A DNA stretch of 64,000 nucleotides, from positions 13,330,001 through 13,394,000 of the forward strand of contig OZ020485.1 in assembly GCA_963971405.1 (NCBI GenBank), in the 5' to 3' direction. Positions 10,861 to 21,454 of this stretch are shown piece after piece (positions within the stretch are counted from its first letter, which is position 1; every line of letters begins with the position of its first letter). Made by a program: the position numbers and the translations under genes. This DNA is from Psococerastis gibbosa (Eukaryota > Arthropoda > Insecta > Psocodea > Psocidae). Under the pieces are notes generated by a model that did not search any database, had not been told where the DNA came from, and saw only the letters and a list, made by a program, of their open reading frames with translations.

Positions 10861-13800
10861 TTAAAATTCAACGTGGACTTCCCTTAGAAAGTCATATATA
10901 GCCTGGTAGGAGTCACTTTTAGAGATCATGTGGGCATAATTAAAAGGGAGGACTGTCATTAAGGGGAAGATGCGGTCTAGTAATTTGTTTCTAGCTATGG
11001 TGAATTCAGGGCATTCCAATATAACATGCTGCATTGTGCCTTCACTTTCCAGGCAATGGCTACAGAGAGGAGAGTATGAGCCCCGTAGGGTATGATAGAT
11101 ATATGCCTCAGAGATTCCATGGTTTGTCCTCAGACGTGAGATGGTAGATAAATACATGCGGTGAGTTGGGCCAGACACATTAGCAGACCATTCGTTTTTA
11201 AGCGGTCGAGGTAAAATAGACCTATAGAAGGAGCCAGAAGTATTGGAATTGAAGTCATTTACCCAGAACTGGAAATAGTGTTGTTTTATGGTCTTGTAAA
11301 ATTCCTCTTTCGGGAGCAAAATAGCACTGTACTCGCCAGTATTTGCTCCTTCTTTAGCCAGTGCATCTACCTGTTCATTCCCCTTAAGTCCGACGTGGGC
11401 CTTCACCCACACAAAACGAACATTGATGCCTCTTGATCGTAAATCAGCTAGAAGCACAAGAATTTTTACGATGAATGGGTTTTTTGCTCTATTTTCCATA
11501 CTTTCGAGAAGCTGCAAGCAGCTCATAGAGTCTGAGAAAATAGCGACATTCCTACAGTCTGAAATTATCATGGTTTCTTTGCAATGTACCAGTGCTCTAT
11601 ATATCGCTTCTACCTCAGCAGCGAAGCTGCTACAATGAGGTGGAAGCTTAAAGGCTTTACTGTAATTTGTCGTGGCCACATAAAAGGCGCAGCCTGTGGC
11701 GGAAAGGGTGTGGGGGTGAGTATTTTGTCCTTTTGAGCCATCTGTGTAAACATGCAGGTAATTGTTATAATTAGTTTGGGACCATTCGGTAAATGTTTTA
11801 CAGTATTCCCTATCAGATATGTTATCTTGTCGCCGAAAATAGGTTACCGACACCTCCATTGCATACTCATCATACGGCAAGGAGTATTGGGGAAGATTTC
11901 TGTGGGTCCACAGCAACTTCCAATCGACATGTTCCATTGTAAAGCTGTCAACCAACATGGGGCTGTTTCGCCCGGTGGGAGAGGTTAGTACAAAACCGGT
12001 TAATTCTGCCAATTCGGGCAGCAAGCTGCTTTGTCGCGCTCTTTGTTTCAGAAGGAACTTGTCAGACATAATAGCTCTGCGGTATCGGAGGGGTAGTTCT
12101 CCGGCTTCAGACAGTAGGGCTACAATAGGGGTTGATTGTAACAGACCGAGACATGCACGGAGGCACCGGTTATGCAACCGGTCAACTTTGACTAAATGTA
12201 CTTCACTCGCCTGGCCATAGAAAAAACCAGCGTAATCAATGATTGCCCGTATAGTGAGCCTGTAATACATTAGACATGTTGAGGGGTGAGCGCCCCAACG
12301 ACAACTAGTTATCATTTTAAGTATATTGTAATATTTTTCGCTTTTTGAAAGAACTAAGTCAATATGCTTCTTCCACGTCAGCGTCTTATCTAAGGTGAGA
12401 CCCAAGAACTTTGCATCACTTTTAACGGAAAAAGTCAAGCCAGATATCGATACACTGTCTCCTATGTTTTGGTTTCTCTTCCGGGTGAAGGGGACAACAA
12501 ATGATTTCTCCAGGGACAGCGCAAGACCCATGGTTATGAGCCAAATTTTGAGATCCGCTACAAACTGACTAAGGGCTGTCACACATTCATCTAGGCTGTT
12601 AGTTTCTACATACGCGCACACGTCGTCGGCGTATTCTATAATCCGGACGTTTCCGGGGGCAAGTTCGCTTAAATTTGCTACATAGATGGCGTACAGGCTA
12701 GGGCTTAAAATTCCTCCCTGGGCCAAACCCTTCCACATGGGTCTTGGACCAAACATTTGTTGACCTACTCGCACAGAGACTTGTCGATAAAGGAGTGGTA
12801 CTAGTCTACTAATAAATGGTTCAGGGAAACCCACGGTACGTAATCGCTGGATCAGCATAGTCCAAGGGACCTCATCATAGGCACCCTTAAAATCAAGAAA
12901 TAATGCTAACGTGATTTTACGCCGTTCTAGGGTACGGTGAATACCGCACACTAGTTTGCCCATGTTATCATAAACAGACCGACCTGAGCGGAAGCCACAT
13001 TGGGAATCAGGTAGGATGTTATTGTGTTCTATCCACCATTGCATTCGGTTTTTTATTAGGCGCTCAAAGGTCTTGAGAACGCAGGATGTTAATGAGATGG
13101 GTCTGTAAGAGGACGCAATATTGCTTTTTTTCCCAGGTTTTAAGATGGGTATTACCGTGACCCTAGACCATTCAACTGGATAGTTAGCATTATTCCAAAA
13201 TGTGTTAAAAAGTTTTAGGAGATGTAGCTTAAAAATGAGTGGCAGGTGAAATAGAATAGGGTATGTGATGAGGTCGGGGCCGGGGGCAGACCCCCCTTTA
13301 TTCCGTAGAACACTATTGAACTCGGCTTGAGTAAAGGGTCTACTCAATGAATCATAGCCTATATTTGGGGGTGGCCCACCCGACAGTAAGAACTCTGTTG
13401 AATAAGAAACGGATGGAGAGGCATAATTATCTAAAAAATCCTCAACCCAGTCTCCAGGTACAACAACGGGGTTTGGGTCATTCATATTTTTATTTATGCG
13501 TTTTAATCTATTCCAAATATCACGGACAGGCGTGGACCTATTAAGCTTCGCACAGTAATTTTTCCAAGACAGAGCCTTTGCGTCCTTAACAATGCGACGG
13601 AACTCATCATTTCGTTTGTGGTATAGATTATAGTATTCCTGATTGGGTACAAGTCTATATTTTTTGAAGGCCTGTTTCCGTAACAGAAACGCCCGTTCAC
13701 AACAAGAGTTCCACCACACTGTACTTTTTGGATTCGGAGAAAAGGGTTTTGAGATAGGGAAAGTCGCATCGCAAGAGTCAGTGATTTTTTGTAGAAATGC

Positions 13801-14604
13801 CTGATAAGAGTCAGAGGCTTGCACCAGATTATTCTCCAACAGGTGTTGCTGAAAGCTTTGCCAGTTAGCAGCATCTGTTTTCCATCGGCGGGATGGGTAG
13901 ATGGTGTAGGGTTCATATTGAATGTAATTTGATGTAAATTTAATAAGGAAATGATCTGACCCGAGACTCTCATCTAGCACTTGCCAGGAAAATAATGGAG
14001 CAAGTTCTGCAGAAAGTAATGTCAGGTCAATGGCCGAAAACGAAGTGGAATTTCGACGATTAACTAATGTTGGGCTACCGTTGTTCAGAAAGGCTAAATT
14101 ATTTTTATCTAGGGCATGAACAAAGTTAACTCCTTTACTTGTGGTCACAGTTGAACCAAAACACGCATGATGTAAATTGTAATCCCCAGCATGAATGACT
14201 GGTCCTGCGGGTACTGAGGAGAAGAATTTCTCCCACTCTTGTCTGCTTACATTATTCCTATCACAATTATATATACAAACAAGATTTAGCGTTGTACTAG
14301 TACCAGGCAGCGATATTTGAGCACCCACCACTTGACTGTTGGCAGGTTTATGGATAGAATGTGTTATGTTCATGTATGGTATGGTTTTGCGAATAATCAG
14401 GGCCGATCCTCCAAAGCCGTCTGCCCTGTCATCCCGCAGGATGTCATATTGTCTATAAGAGATATTACGTTTTGGGCTAAGCCAAGTCTCACTGATAAAC
14501 GCTATGTCAATGTGCTGGTCCAGCAAAACTTGCTCAACTTCATCCTTTCTGTTCCATAGGGAACGTGCATTAAATTGCAGGCAAGTCAGTGGGAATTTAG
14601 TCAT
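10861..14604 (-). CDS. LINE ORF2: endonuclease-reverse transcriptase-RNase H, 1247 aa
   Basis: Copies the element's RNA into a nicked chromosomal target. Residues 1-240 form an EEP/APE-type endonuclease (LQFNARS, ISETW, HAGDYNLHH, AIDLTLLS, GSDHF). The RT spans about 480-740, with SYRPISLTS at 497, the catalytic LDFKGAYDEV near 565, QGGILSPSLY and YADD near 656. RNase H spans about 945-1090 with VYTDGS, EVEAIYRAL, FSDS and AHVGLKGNEQVD, so the D-E-D-D residues are all present. A C-terminal CSHC(..)H(4)C knuckle lies at about 1180-1198. The ATG at 14604 precedes the endonuclease by only a few residues, as is normal. The frame is full length without breaks. Confidence 0.95.
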   Translation of the reverse strand: MTKFPLTCLQFNARSLWNRKDEVEQVLLDQHIDIAFISETWLSPKRNISYRQYDILRDDRADGFGGSALIIRKTIPYMNITHSIHKPANSQVVGAQISLPGTSTTLNLVCIYNCDRNNVSRQEWEKFFSSVPAGPVIHAGDYNLHHACFGSTVTTSKGVNFVHALDKNNLAFLNNGSPTLVNRRNSTSFSAIDLTLLSAELAPLFSWQVLDESLGSDHFLIKFTSNYIQYEPYTIYPSRRWKTDAANWQSFQQHLLENNLVQASDSYQAFLQKITDSCDATFPISKPFSPNPKSTVWWNSCCERAFLLRKQAFKKYRLVPNQEYYNLYHKRNDEFRRIVKDAKALSWKNYCAKLNRSTPVRDIWNRLKRINKNMNDPNPVVVPGDWVEDFLDNYASPSVSYSTEFLLSGGPPPNIGYDSLSRPFTQAEFNSVLRNKGGSAPGPDLITYPILFHLPLIFKLHLLKLFNTFWNNANYPVEWSRVTVIPILKPGKKSNIASSYRPISLTSCVLKTFERLIKNRMQWWIEHNNILPDSQCGFRSGRSVYDNMGKLVCGIHRTLERRKITLALFLDFKGAYDEVPWTMLIQRLRTVGFPEPFISRLVPLLYRQVSVRVGQQMFGPRPMWKGLAQGGILSPSLYAIYVANLSELAPGNVRIIEYADDVCAYVETNSLDECVTALSQFVADLKIWLITMGLALSLEKSFVVPFTRKRNQNIGDSVSISGLTFSVKSDAKFLGLTLDKTLTWKKHIDLVLSKSEKYYNILKMITSCRWGAHPSTCLMYYRLTIRAIIDYAGFFYGQASEVHLVKVDRLHNRCLRACLGLLQSTPIVALLSEAGELPLRYRRAIMSDKFLLKQRARQSSLLPELAELTGFVLTSPTGRNSPMLVDSFTMEHVDWKLLWTHRNLPQYSLPYDEYAMEVSVTYFRRQDNISDREYCKTFTEWSQTNYNNYLHVYTDGSKGQNTHPHTLSATGCAFYVATTNYSKAFKLPPHCSSFAAEVEAIYRALVHCKETMIISDCRNVAIFSDSMSCLQLLESMENRAKNPFIVKILVLLADLRSRGINVRFVWVKAHVGLKGNEQVDALAKEGANTGEYSAILLPKEEFYKTIKQHYFQFWVNDFNSNTSGSFYRSILPRPLKNEWSANVSGPTHRMYLSTISRLRTNHGISEAYIYHTLRGSYSPLCSHCLESEGTMQHVILECPEFTIARNKLLDRIFPLMTVLPFNYAHMISKSDSYQAIYDFLREVHVEF

Positions 14605-14845
14605 AAGAATTAGTTAAAAATACCAAAAATACCTCCTGACTGTTACCAGGCACACGTACACATACGTGCATAGGCCTATATGCACACAAACAGACACCCA
14701 TATATGCACATGCACAGGCACATGCATACACATGCATGCCGCATACATACAAGGATATGCAAAGGGCATAAATGTATATATGTAGTAATTATACGCAGTT
14801 AACGTAATTTATTTAAAATAGCAGTACGTATGGTACAAACAGATT
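14605..14845 (-). other. ORF1-ORF2 spacer with alternating purine-pyrimidine tract
   Basis: 241 bases separate the ORF1 stop from the ORF2 start. About 14642-14760 is a CA/TG-rich alternating tract (repeated ACACATAC, GCACATGC and CATGCATAC units). Such sequence can adopt Z-DNA and forms weak hairpins. How ORF2 is translated from this bicistronic layout is unknown; the spacer is the obvious place for a reinitiation or internal-entry signal, but that is inference. Confidence 0.6.
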
Positions 14846-16366
14846 CTAATTACCAAACCTGAGAGAGCCATTGCTGATACTATCAGCGACGGCTGCACGT
14901 ATTGTCTCATCATTTAATTCACAAGCCATATCCAATTTTTCTATAAAATTAATGACTTTCATGGCGAATTCGCAAATTTTTTCTTTGTCGGTCCCAGACT
15001 GGCTGAGAGTATTCTCAGCGCCTCTAGTAATCCCCTCCCTTTCAGCGTGATTAGCTGAGTTGCTTAAATTTATGTAGCCACCAGGGACCTGGCGTTCTTT
15101 ATAGTTATAAAAAACCTCTTGGGGAATCTTCATGCCAGGTGAAATTGGGGAGGTAGGCTTCCTTTTCTTTGGCCTAATATCCCTATTAGGCCTAGGCGAC
15201 GGTTCAGGTTGGCCCTGAGGTCTCATTCTAGCTTGGGCTGAGGGAGTCCTTAAATAGCTGGGGTTAGCTCTTGTCAGGGGCGGAAACTGAGTGATATTGG
15301 CACTGTTAGTGTTTGACGAAAAATTTACTACTTTTTGCGCGTAAGACTGTGCCCCAATGGCCTGTTTGGCTTCCCAATAACTGACGTTTGATTGCGCCAT
15401 CAATTCTTTAATTTTTTTTTCACTATCAAACTTCTTGCAAAGTGTCTTATCATTTGGTTTGTGAGCTTGTTTACAATTAATACAATGGGGTGGCTCAGAG
15501 TCACATTTACCCTTATCATGATCTTCATTCAAAGCCCCCGAACACCGCTCACAGATTTGCTTCCCTTTGCAATTGCTTATTATATGCCCAAAACGGAAAC
15601 AGCCCCTACATTGGACGGTATTCTGGATGAAGGGTTGCACTTTGCACACCACGTACATAATACGAACTTTGTCAGGTAGGTGTTGCCCCCTTATAGTAAA
15701 CATAACTGAGGTTGTTGGGACTCGGCTAACTGTCCCATCCTTCTGTACTTCACGTCGAGTCATTCTATCTAACTGTAGTATTTCGGGTTTACCATACATT
15801 CCTATACATTCCATATTTTCCATAATTTCCTCTTTTGTGAGGGACGGATCTACCCCTCTAATAACTCCTTTCCTTCGAGTTAAATGTATAGGGATGTATG
15901 CACGAAATTTGCAAGCAATTAATTTAGTACTGTTAATTAAATTGTTAGCATTGGTTAAGTTAACCAGGGTAACTATAACCCTATTCCTTCCGGTTTTCTG
16001 AATACCAATCACCCCAGGTGCAACTGGAAGGTCTAAATTATTAAGAAGCTTACCTACTGTCATGGGGTGAAGGCGCCCCACTCCACGGGATTCACTGTCC
16101 CAGCTCTCAACAACTACAGAATAGGGACTGCTGTCAGATAGACAATACGTATGCTGTATGTTACTCACGCTTTTATCGGTACCCAAACCCTTCTTGCTAT
16201 TTGCTACCTGATCGGCGATAGAGCTAATGCCTATGCCTAGTGTTGTTTCCATCTGCTGAGGAGGACTGGGCAGTCCCCCTCCCCCTGACTCCGATTTATC
16301 CTCATCCTGATGCTCATGCGTATCCTCAAAAAAGGGGGGGAATTTCCCCCCACTTGTGACACTCAT
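14846..16366 (-). CDS. LINE ORF1: gag-like nucleic-acid-binding protein, 506 aa
   Basis: Expected to coat the element RNA and form the ribonucleoprotein that carries ORF2 protein. The N-terminal 90 residues are acidic and Ser/Gly-rich. The middle (about 100-240) resembles the RRM/PRE_C2HC-type region of arthropod gag proteins. Three zinc knuckles follow at about 251-305: CRGCFRFGHIISNC, CERC..H..C and CINCKQAH..C. A Pro/Arg-rich segment (about 370-410) precedes a helical C-terminus. The frame is intact. The ATG at 16366 is the first in frame after the leader. Confidence 0.88.
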   Translation of the reverse strand: MSVTSGGKFPPFFEDTHEHQDEDKSESGGGGLPSPPQQMETTLGIGISSIADQVANSKKGLGTDKSVSNIQHTYCLSDSSPYSVVVESWDSESRGVGRLHPMTVGKLLNNLDLPVAPGVIGIQKTGRNRVIVTLVNLTNANNLINSTKLIACKFRAYIPIHLTRRKGVIRGVDPSLTKEEIMENMECIGMYGKPEILQLDRMTRREVQKDGTVSRVPTTSVMFTIRGQHLPDKVRIMYVVCKVQPFIQNTVQCRGCFRFGHIISNCKGKQICERCSGALNEDHDKGKCDSEPPHCINCKQAHKPNDKTLCKKFDSEKKIKELMAQSNVSYWEAKQAIGAQSYAQKVVNFSSNTNSANITQFPPLTRANPSYLRTPSAQARMRPQGQPEPSPRPNRDIRPKKRKPTSPISPGMKIPQEVFYNYKERQVPGGYINLSNSANHAEREGITRGAENTLSQSGTDKEKICEFAMKVINFIEKLDMACELNDETIRAAVADSISNGSLRFGN

Positions 16367-16544
16367 ACCCTCTCACTTATTAGGCACTAGGAACGTGAAA
16401 GGTTGAGAAAAAACGCAAAAAAAAGCAGGGTCCAACCGCACAAACCCAATAAACACACCGCACACCGGTTTTCACTTGCTCAACAACTAATAGGTTAGGT
16501 GTTGTCGCTAGCGCGTCCCGACACAAACTGACATAGATATACAT
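16367..16544 (-). promoter_or_regulatory. LINE 5' leader, presumed internal promoter
   Basis: About 178 bases lie between the candidate 5' end and the ORF1 start. Elements of this type carry an internal pol II promoter here so that it travels with each copy. I see no unambiguous initiator or downstream motif, so promoter function is inferred from position only. Confidence 0.4.
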
Positions 16545-16554
16545 AGATAGACAT
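16545..16554. repeat. Candidate target-site duplication, upstream side of LINE
   Basis: AGATAGACAT, identical to 10775-10784, lies just beyond the element's 5' end. Confidence 0.55.
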
Positions 16555-16809
16555 AGTTTTAAGATAAATCGAGTGACCCTAATAATAACAATTGAAGCGC
16601 CCAGAAGGCAAGGGGTGCAATTGACATTTTTTGCGTTTTGGATTTAAATGCACCAGGTTACTCTAGCTGCTCTTAATCCTAAAAACGAACAGGAACATCG
16701 GGATCTGTCATTTTGACAATGCTAGAATTCGTGGAAAAGGGTTATACCTGTACAGTTTTAATTGAGTTACTAATAACATTAGCTCTAATTATCTCGAATG
16801 TTTATTTTT

Positions 16810-17676
16810 GCTTTCCAATTTATACGTAGTATAAGGAAAGCTTTGTGATGGTCGAAATTTTCGATTCCGAGATTTCAACGGATGTAGACGTTTTGAGGTC
16901 CCAGAAACCCAAAAAAGTGGTTTTTACGAAATGTCTGTCGGTCTGTCTGTGTGTCTGTCTGTCTGTCTGTCTTTGCATCGATTTCCGGGCAAACTACTCG
17001 GTCGATTTTGATGACATTCGGCATGTAGGTCCACAAAAATCATACCTCGGGTCCATTGTTTTTTATTTAGGGGGGTTTTTATTTGAGGGCGTTTTATTCT
17101 CAAAAAATTCCGAAAAAACGTCTAAAAAAATTATTTCTCAAAAACGCCTCAACGATTTCTTTTAAATTCTTATATATTGTAGTCGTTATTAATGTTGACA
17201 AAATGCGGGGGGTCGCTTGCCCCTTGATAGTTTGCTTCTGGGGGTAAAAAAATAAAAATAACTAAATTTTAATTAAAAATGACTAAAAAATAATTTTTCT
17301 GCGAAACCTTTCTATCGATGATTTCTACCTTCAGTCATGTTTTAGGTGTTAAATTGAGTAACGAAACCGGATAGGTTCCTTTCCCAAAAAGATATTTGGT
17401 TTTGCACAAAAAATTATTTTTTGAGAAAATGGTAGAAAATTCGCGCTCAAATGCATTGCGTGCTCTGCCATTATTGCTGTGTGGTAATTGATGTATTGGT
17501 CTGACCTATCTAGAATTTATCTCACTTCCAGTGACGTCAGGTGGACACTCCCCCCCCCCCCCCGATATATCGGAAATTTAACCACTGGAAAATTATTGAC
17601 CATGAAATTACTCGTATTCTCTATCTACTAATGTTGATAATTAGGAAAGCATGTTCGAGTAGACTCTAGGCGCTTC
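16810..17676 (+). mobile_element. HINE-like element, copy 2 (near full length)
   Basis: The 5' end is a compound palindrome (16810-16841): GCTTTCC, TTATAC, GTATAA and GGAAAGC arranged as two nested stems. The sequence TGATGGTCGAAATTTTCGAT follows, then a (GTCT)n tract (about 16935-16973), then TCGATTTCCGGGCAAACTAC and a body ending near GGAAAGCATGTTCGAGTAGAC. The 3' hairpin and final ACCGGTTCT are mutated in this copy. A C tract near 17551 marks an internal variable site. No protein is encoded. Confidence 0.75.
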
Positions 17677-18933
17677 AATTAAATTAAGTTGAATAATAAA
17701 GTCAAATAACAAACATTTTGACATAAAACAAAAACCAGTTATCTCGTCTAGAAGCGTACACTACTAACCATGTACGAGTACATTCAAGTCAGGCCTTTTT
17801 ATAAAACCAGGAGCTGCAGCCGCCTGAAATTTTTTTTGACTTTACACTAAATAAAATTTAATTTTCCAGACGTACGAAATTGAACTACATATTGTACTAT
17901 AGGATCACAGGGGGGCCCCGAAATAAAATCCTGATTACGGGCCTGATGCTAATTTTGTGTAATAAACTAGCGCTAGTTTTAAGCTGAATCCCATAAGCAA
18001 CTAATTGTATTAAAAATATCAAATAACTAACATTATGACATAAAACAAAAACCCATTTCCCGTCGAAAAACGTCCAAGAATCCACACAGCAACTCAACTG
18101 GAAATCCGATAATTTTGGCGGGACTTTCAAAATCTATCTCACAACCCATCTGACGGCGAAGTGCGTGCAAATCGATCCCGCTCTGGCCCAGATCCGCTTG
18201 CCTCTTTAATGCCTGGCCCTTCGCATAAGCACAACATGGGTGGCAACGTTGTGTTAAGGGTGGGAGTGGGTCGCATTGAAGCTGACGCAGGTGTAAGTCG
18301 GGGACAGTTTATCAAGCTTTATCTCAGCAATAGACGATTCACTGCTGACTGAGATAGATATTTTTTCATTCATTACCCCGCTGAATATGCTGACTCTGAC
18401 ACTTTTTCTTTCTCTATCTTATGTTTGCACTTTTATGTACTCTTGCTTTACTTCTACTTTATCTGCCATATTTGTATGTTTCTTCGTGGCAATGCAATAT
18501 GTCGTGGTCGTGGAGTTTGCTTAGTATCGGAGGAGTATCGTATATCAGTCGTGCCAACAGGTTGAGACACATTTTATACACATGACATAATATATCACCG
18601 ATTACATGAATATCGTGAATAAGTGTATTTGAGTATATCGTGGCTGTTGGGGATTCTTCGGAGTTTTTGTTAGGGGCGTTAGGACTTTAAAAGTCAGAAG
18701 GGTCTTCTATTGTATTTAGAGGGTGAGACTTAAGACTAGAAAGTCTTTTACTGTCAAGCTCACCTCGAAAAATCAATACAATTTCCAAAATACAGTATAT
18801 AGTCGTAACAAAAACAACGGTTAGCGTAACTTAAATAATATTAATCAAAACGTGTTTATATAAAAAAAATGCAGACACTCTTTTAACAATGCAACTGCAA
18901 CTGCAAAGGCTTTCAGGGCCGGAGTCGAAAGAA
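17677..18933. other. Unassigned AT-rich sequence
   Basis: Short frames at 17897-18130 (minus) and 18161-18352 have no recognisable motif. ATAACAAACATTTTGACATA at about 17706 recurs diverged at about 18020, a weak internal repeat. Confidence 0.35.
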
Positions 18934-19050
18934 GAACCAGTAGAATTCGGGCTGATGGGCTGTGGTCGAAATGAATGAGAACTTCGACGAAACGTTTGGA
19001 AGTTCACTTTCATTTCGACCACGGCCCATCAGCCCGGATTCTACTGGTTC
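18934..19050. mobile_element. Palindromic fold-back element, 117 bp
   Basis: GAACCAGTAGAATTCGGGCT and the next 20 bases are repeated inverted at the right side (ending AGCCCGGATTCTACTGGTTC), leaving a loop of about 35 bases. Related partial sequences occur at about 29219-29265 and 58815-58900, so it is a dispersed family. No ORF. Confidence 0.8.
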
Positions 19051-19344
19051 CTCACTCTTTTAACACTTTTGAAAAATGTTCAGCAAACGGAGATTTGATT
19101 TTGTTGAAAGTTCCTCATCACTTTGCATATCCCTCATAATATCGGACTGTATTGTAGGCCTAAACAAAAGGGTGTCAAATAACACGAGCGCCTAGTAAGT
19201 TAAACAGCTCAGCAATCATTAACAAAAAACCTCCAACCATCACTCACTTAACCATCATTTTTCATTACACCTTTCACCAGTGCTGACAAGGCAGCAGCCG
19301 CAGTAAGCAAAACTCAAGTTCTTGCAACAATATACGCCCACCCG

Positions 19345-19466
19345 GCCCACAGCATATCGAAAAAGTAATAAACCATGTGGATTAATTATTACTGGGTTAG
19401 CAGCGGAATTATTAATTACCGCTTTTTGGACTGCTGAGTTAATGTTCCTGCAGAGAAACACCGCGA
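19345..19466. repeat. Dispersed repeat 'U', copy 1
   Basis: ATATCGAAAAAGTAATAAAC, then GGATTAATTATTACTG, GCGGAATTATTAATTACCGC and TTTTTGGACTGCTGAG recur at 20998-21110 with small indels. Unclassified. Confidence 0.75.
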
Positions 19467-20139
19467 CTGACGACAACACATAGCTGTTGGAGTGTTGGGT
19501 TACTGCTGCGATAAAATGCCATTATTTATTTGCCCTTTCCCTATCTTCTTCTTCTTTAAATATTCTATCAATTCTTCTTACTACTTAAAAAGTTGTGGCT
19601 GACAGTGGCGGACCGTGGGATAATATTGCGAGTGTAATGCTTGCGTCGTTAAAATTTAAAAATAAAGAAAACACGCATCGATCATTTTACAAAGCATCTT
19701 CTTAAAAATAAAACAATAAAAAATTGAAAGCAGAAAAGAAAACATTTGAATTCTAGCGTGACGAGATTCTTAATTTTCGTAGACTACGTCGATAACATCA
19801 TGCTCGTAGAATCTTATATTTGCTGGCGGCTTCCTATAGATTGCAACTATAGATTGCAACGAAGCTCTATTAATACATTCTAAGGATTTGTTTAGTGTAA
19901 TGCGGCATTACCCTCCATACATGCACGCTCCGCCATTGGTGGCTGAGATAAAAGTTCTCGTCATAATCTACTTACAGTCACCACATAGCTATTAAGATTT
20001 CTTAGTCAAGTGTACAGAGCTTCTACTTCTTCTATTAATGCCTCTTCTATCTAATAATGGCGATCACCATGACAATGTGTTTCTTAGAGGCTGCTGCACT
20101 GGAAAGGGAAGTCGTGCTCGCCTTACCAAACCATTAATT
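19467..20139. other. Mostly unassigned
   Basis: CAGTGGCGGACCGTG at about 19604 matches a hAT-type terminal repeat start also seen at 60605, so a fragment of such an element is likely. No partner end was found. Confidence 0.35.
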
Positions 20140-20410
20140 TTACTAACTTACTCTTTGGCGATACGGCCTGCGCGGTCCTGTGCTCGCCTTCGCCAGTCAT
20201 CGACGCCAAGGGTTCCCAGATCCACCTCGACGTCGTCCAGCCATCGCATCCGTGGTCGTCCCACTCGTCTTCTACCTTGATCGAGGCACCTTGTGTAAGG
20301 CTGCTCTTGTTGCCCTATTGTCTTTTTACCAAACCTCAGCCTCAGGTTTTTCAACATGAATGTTCTTCTTCTGCCGGGAGCCCTCAGTCCATCTTTCCAC
20401 CTTCCCATGG
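20140..20410 (-). pseudogene. LINE ORF2 C-terminal tail fragment (family T)
   Basis: The reverse frame includes LRFGKKTIGQQ, YTRCLDQGRRRVGRPRMRW and LDDVEVDLGTLGVDDWRRRA followed by a stop and a TAAGTTAGTAA tail. GRPRxRWLDDVExDLxTLGV is typical of LINE ORF2 C-termini. It is 5' truncated, open over 86 codons, and the same family as 3340-3540. Confidence 0.75.
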
Positions 20411-20485
20411 ATTATGTAATAACATGCAGAAGGCGATACTACAAGCTTTTCCCCTTCTGTTGTCTGTTAAGTGTTCACGTGATCA

Positions 20486-20900
20486 GCAGGACTGGTAGGC
20501 GATTCCTTGTCTTGACCACTGCGCTATTTGGGATGTTTTGGACGACAATATACCAGGTAGCCGTGTTTTCCCCTAACAATTAAAGTAATGTACCCATTAA
20601 AGTTTGGTGAGCCAACTAAAACGTTTCACTTTATTTTAAATTTCGTTTCACTACTGCAGTTTGTGGTCCAGGTCATTAGCAATAATTGGACTAAGCCCGG
20701 TCAATAAGTTGTTAAGAATGGTTACAGCAGAAGAAGGCTAGGTATTGAGGACTAGAGTCTTTTTGGCCACTGCTCTATTTGTGATGTTAAAAAATGTAAA
20801 AACGCAAAGGCGCTTTTCTTCTCCCTGAGAAGGTATATAATTAAAAGGTACCCATTATGGTTTGTTGGAAAATTGGTACTTGGTTGTATTTTGAATAGGT
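20486..20900. repeat. Diverged direct duplication
   Basis: The pattern ACCACTGCGCTATTTGGGAT, a spacer, then AATTAAAGTAATGTACCCAT occurs at 20515-20600. It recurs diverged at 20765-20860 (GCCACTGCTCTATTTGTGAT, AATTAAAAGGTACCCAT). Function unknown. Confidence 0.55.
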
Positions 20901-20997
20901 ACAGTACACTAGTACACACTTACTTTACATTACCTGTAAATTTATGTCGAGTCTCAAATATGTACCTGCCGAATCATGGGACAATTCCATACCGCTA

Positions 20998-21110
20998 GCC
21001 AATCGAAAAAGTAATAAACAGTGGGGATTAATTATTGCTGAGTTAGCAACGGAATTATTAATTACCGCGAAATGGTTTTTGGACTGCTGAGTAATGTTGC
21101 TGCAGAGAGT
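20998..21110. repeat. Dispersed repeat 'U', copy 2
   Basis: Matches 19345-19466. A CGAAATGG insertion separates the shared ATTAATTACCGC and TTTTTGGACTGCTGAG blocks. Confidence 0.75.
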
Positions 21111-21454
21111 TGAAATAAAACGGAGGGCGCGGGCGGTTGGGAGTGACAAGTGATGAACGAATGATCTGCTGAATGTTGCCCGCCTCAGGTGGCATCGTGA
21201 CATCCGCTAAATTTTGCTGTCGCTATGTATTGTTATCCGTTCCTGACAGTGACGATAATTAGTTTTTTTTTTAAAATTATTATATATTAGAATGGTCCAA
21301 ACTTGTACCAATAGGTTGCGGCTGGGCCACGCCTTTTTCCCAAATCATCATTTCCCATCAGGGGCACTTTAGTTTTTGTTCACTGATGTAAAAAATTAAG
21401 AAAATACACTCGGCTTCTGTATCCACTCGTCTCAGGACCTCTGATGCTGCAGTG

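Larger units (their letters stand above)
10785..16544 (-). mobile_element. Full-length non-LTR retrotransposon (I-like, RNase H-bearing)
   Basis: On the minus strand the order is a 178-base 5' leader, ORF1 (gag), a 241-base spacer, ORF2 (EN-RT-RNase H), a roughly 40-base 3' UTR and a roughly 35-base poly(A) tail (10785-10819 as T on plus). Both ORFs are uninterrupted and every catalytic motif I checked is present. A 10-bp direct repeat flanks the unit. RNase H after RT, with an EEP-type endonuclease and a CCHC gag, places it among I, Ingi, LOA or R1-type clades. A phylogeny would be needed to choose. This is the only apparently autonomous element in the window and is probably a young insertion. 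Confidence 0.9.

Noticed and set aside
13503-13973. 156-codon ORF on minus inside the LINE
   Set aside because: It is an alternative frame of ORF2, with no domain of its own.
15567-16001. 144-codon ORF on plus inside ORF1
   Set aside because: Antisense shadow of the gag ORF.
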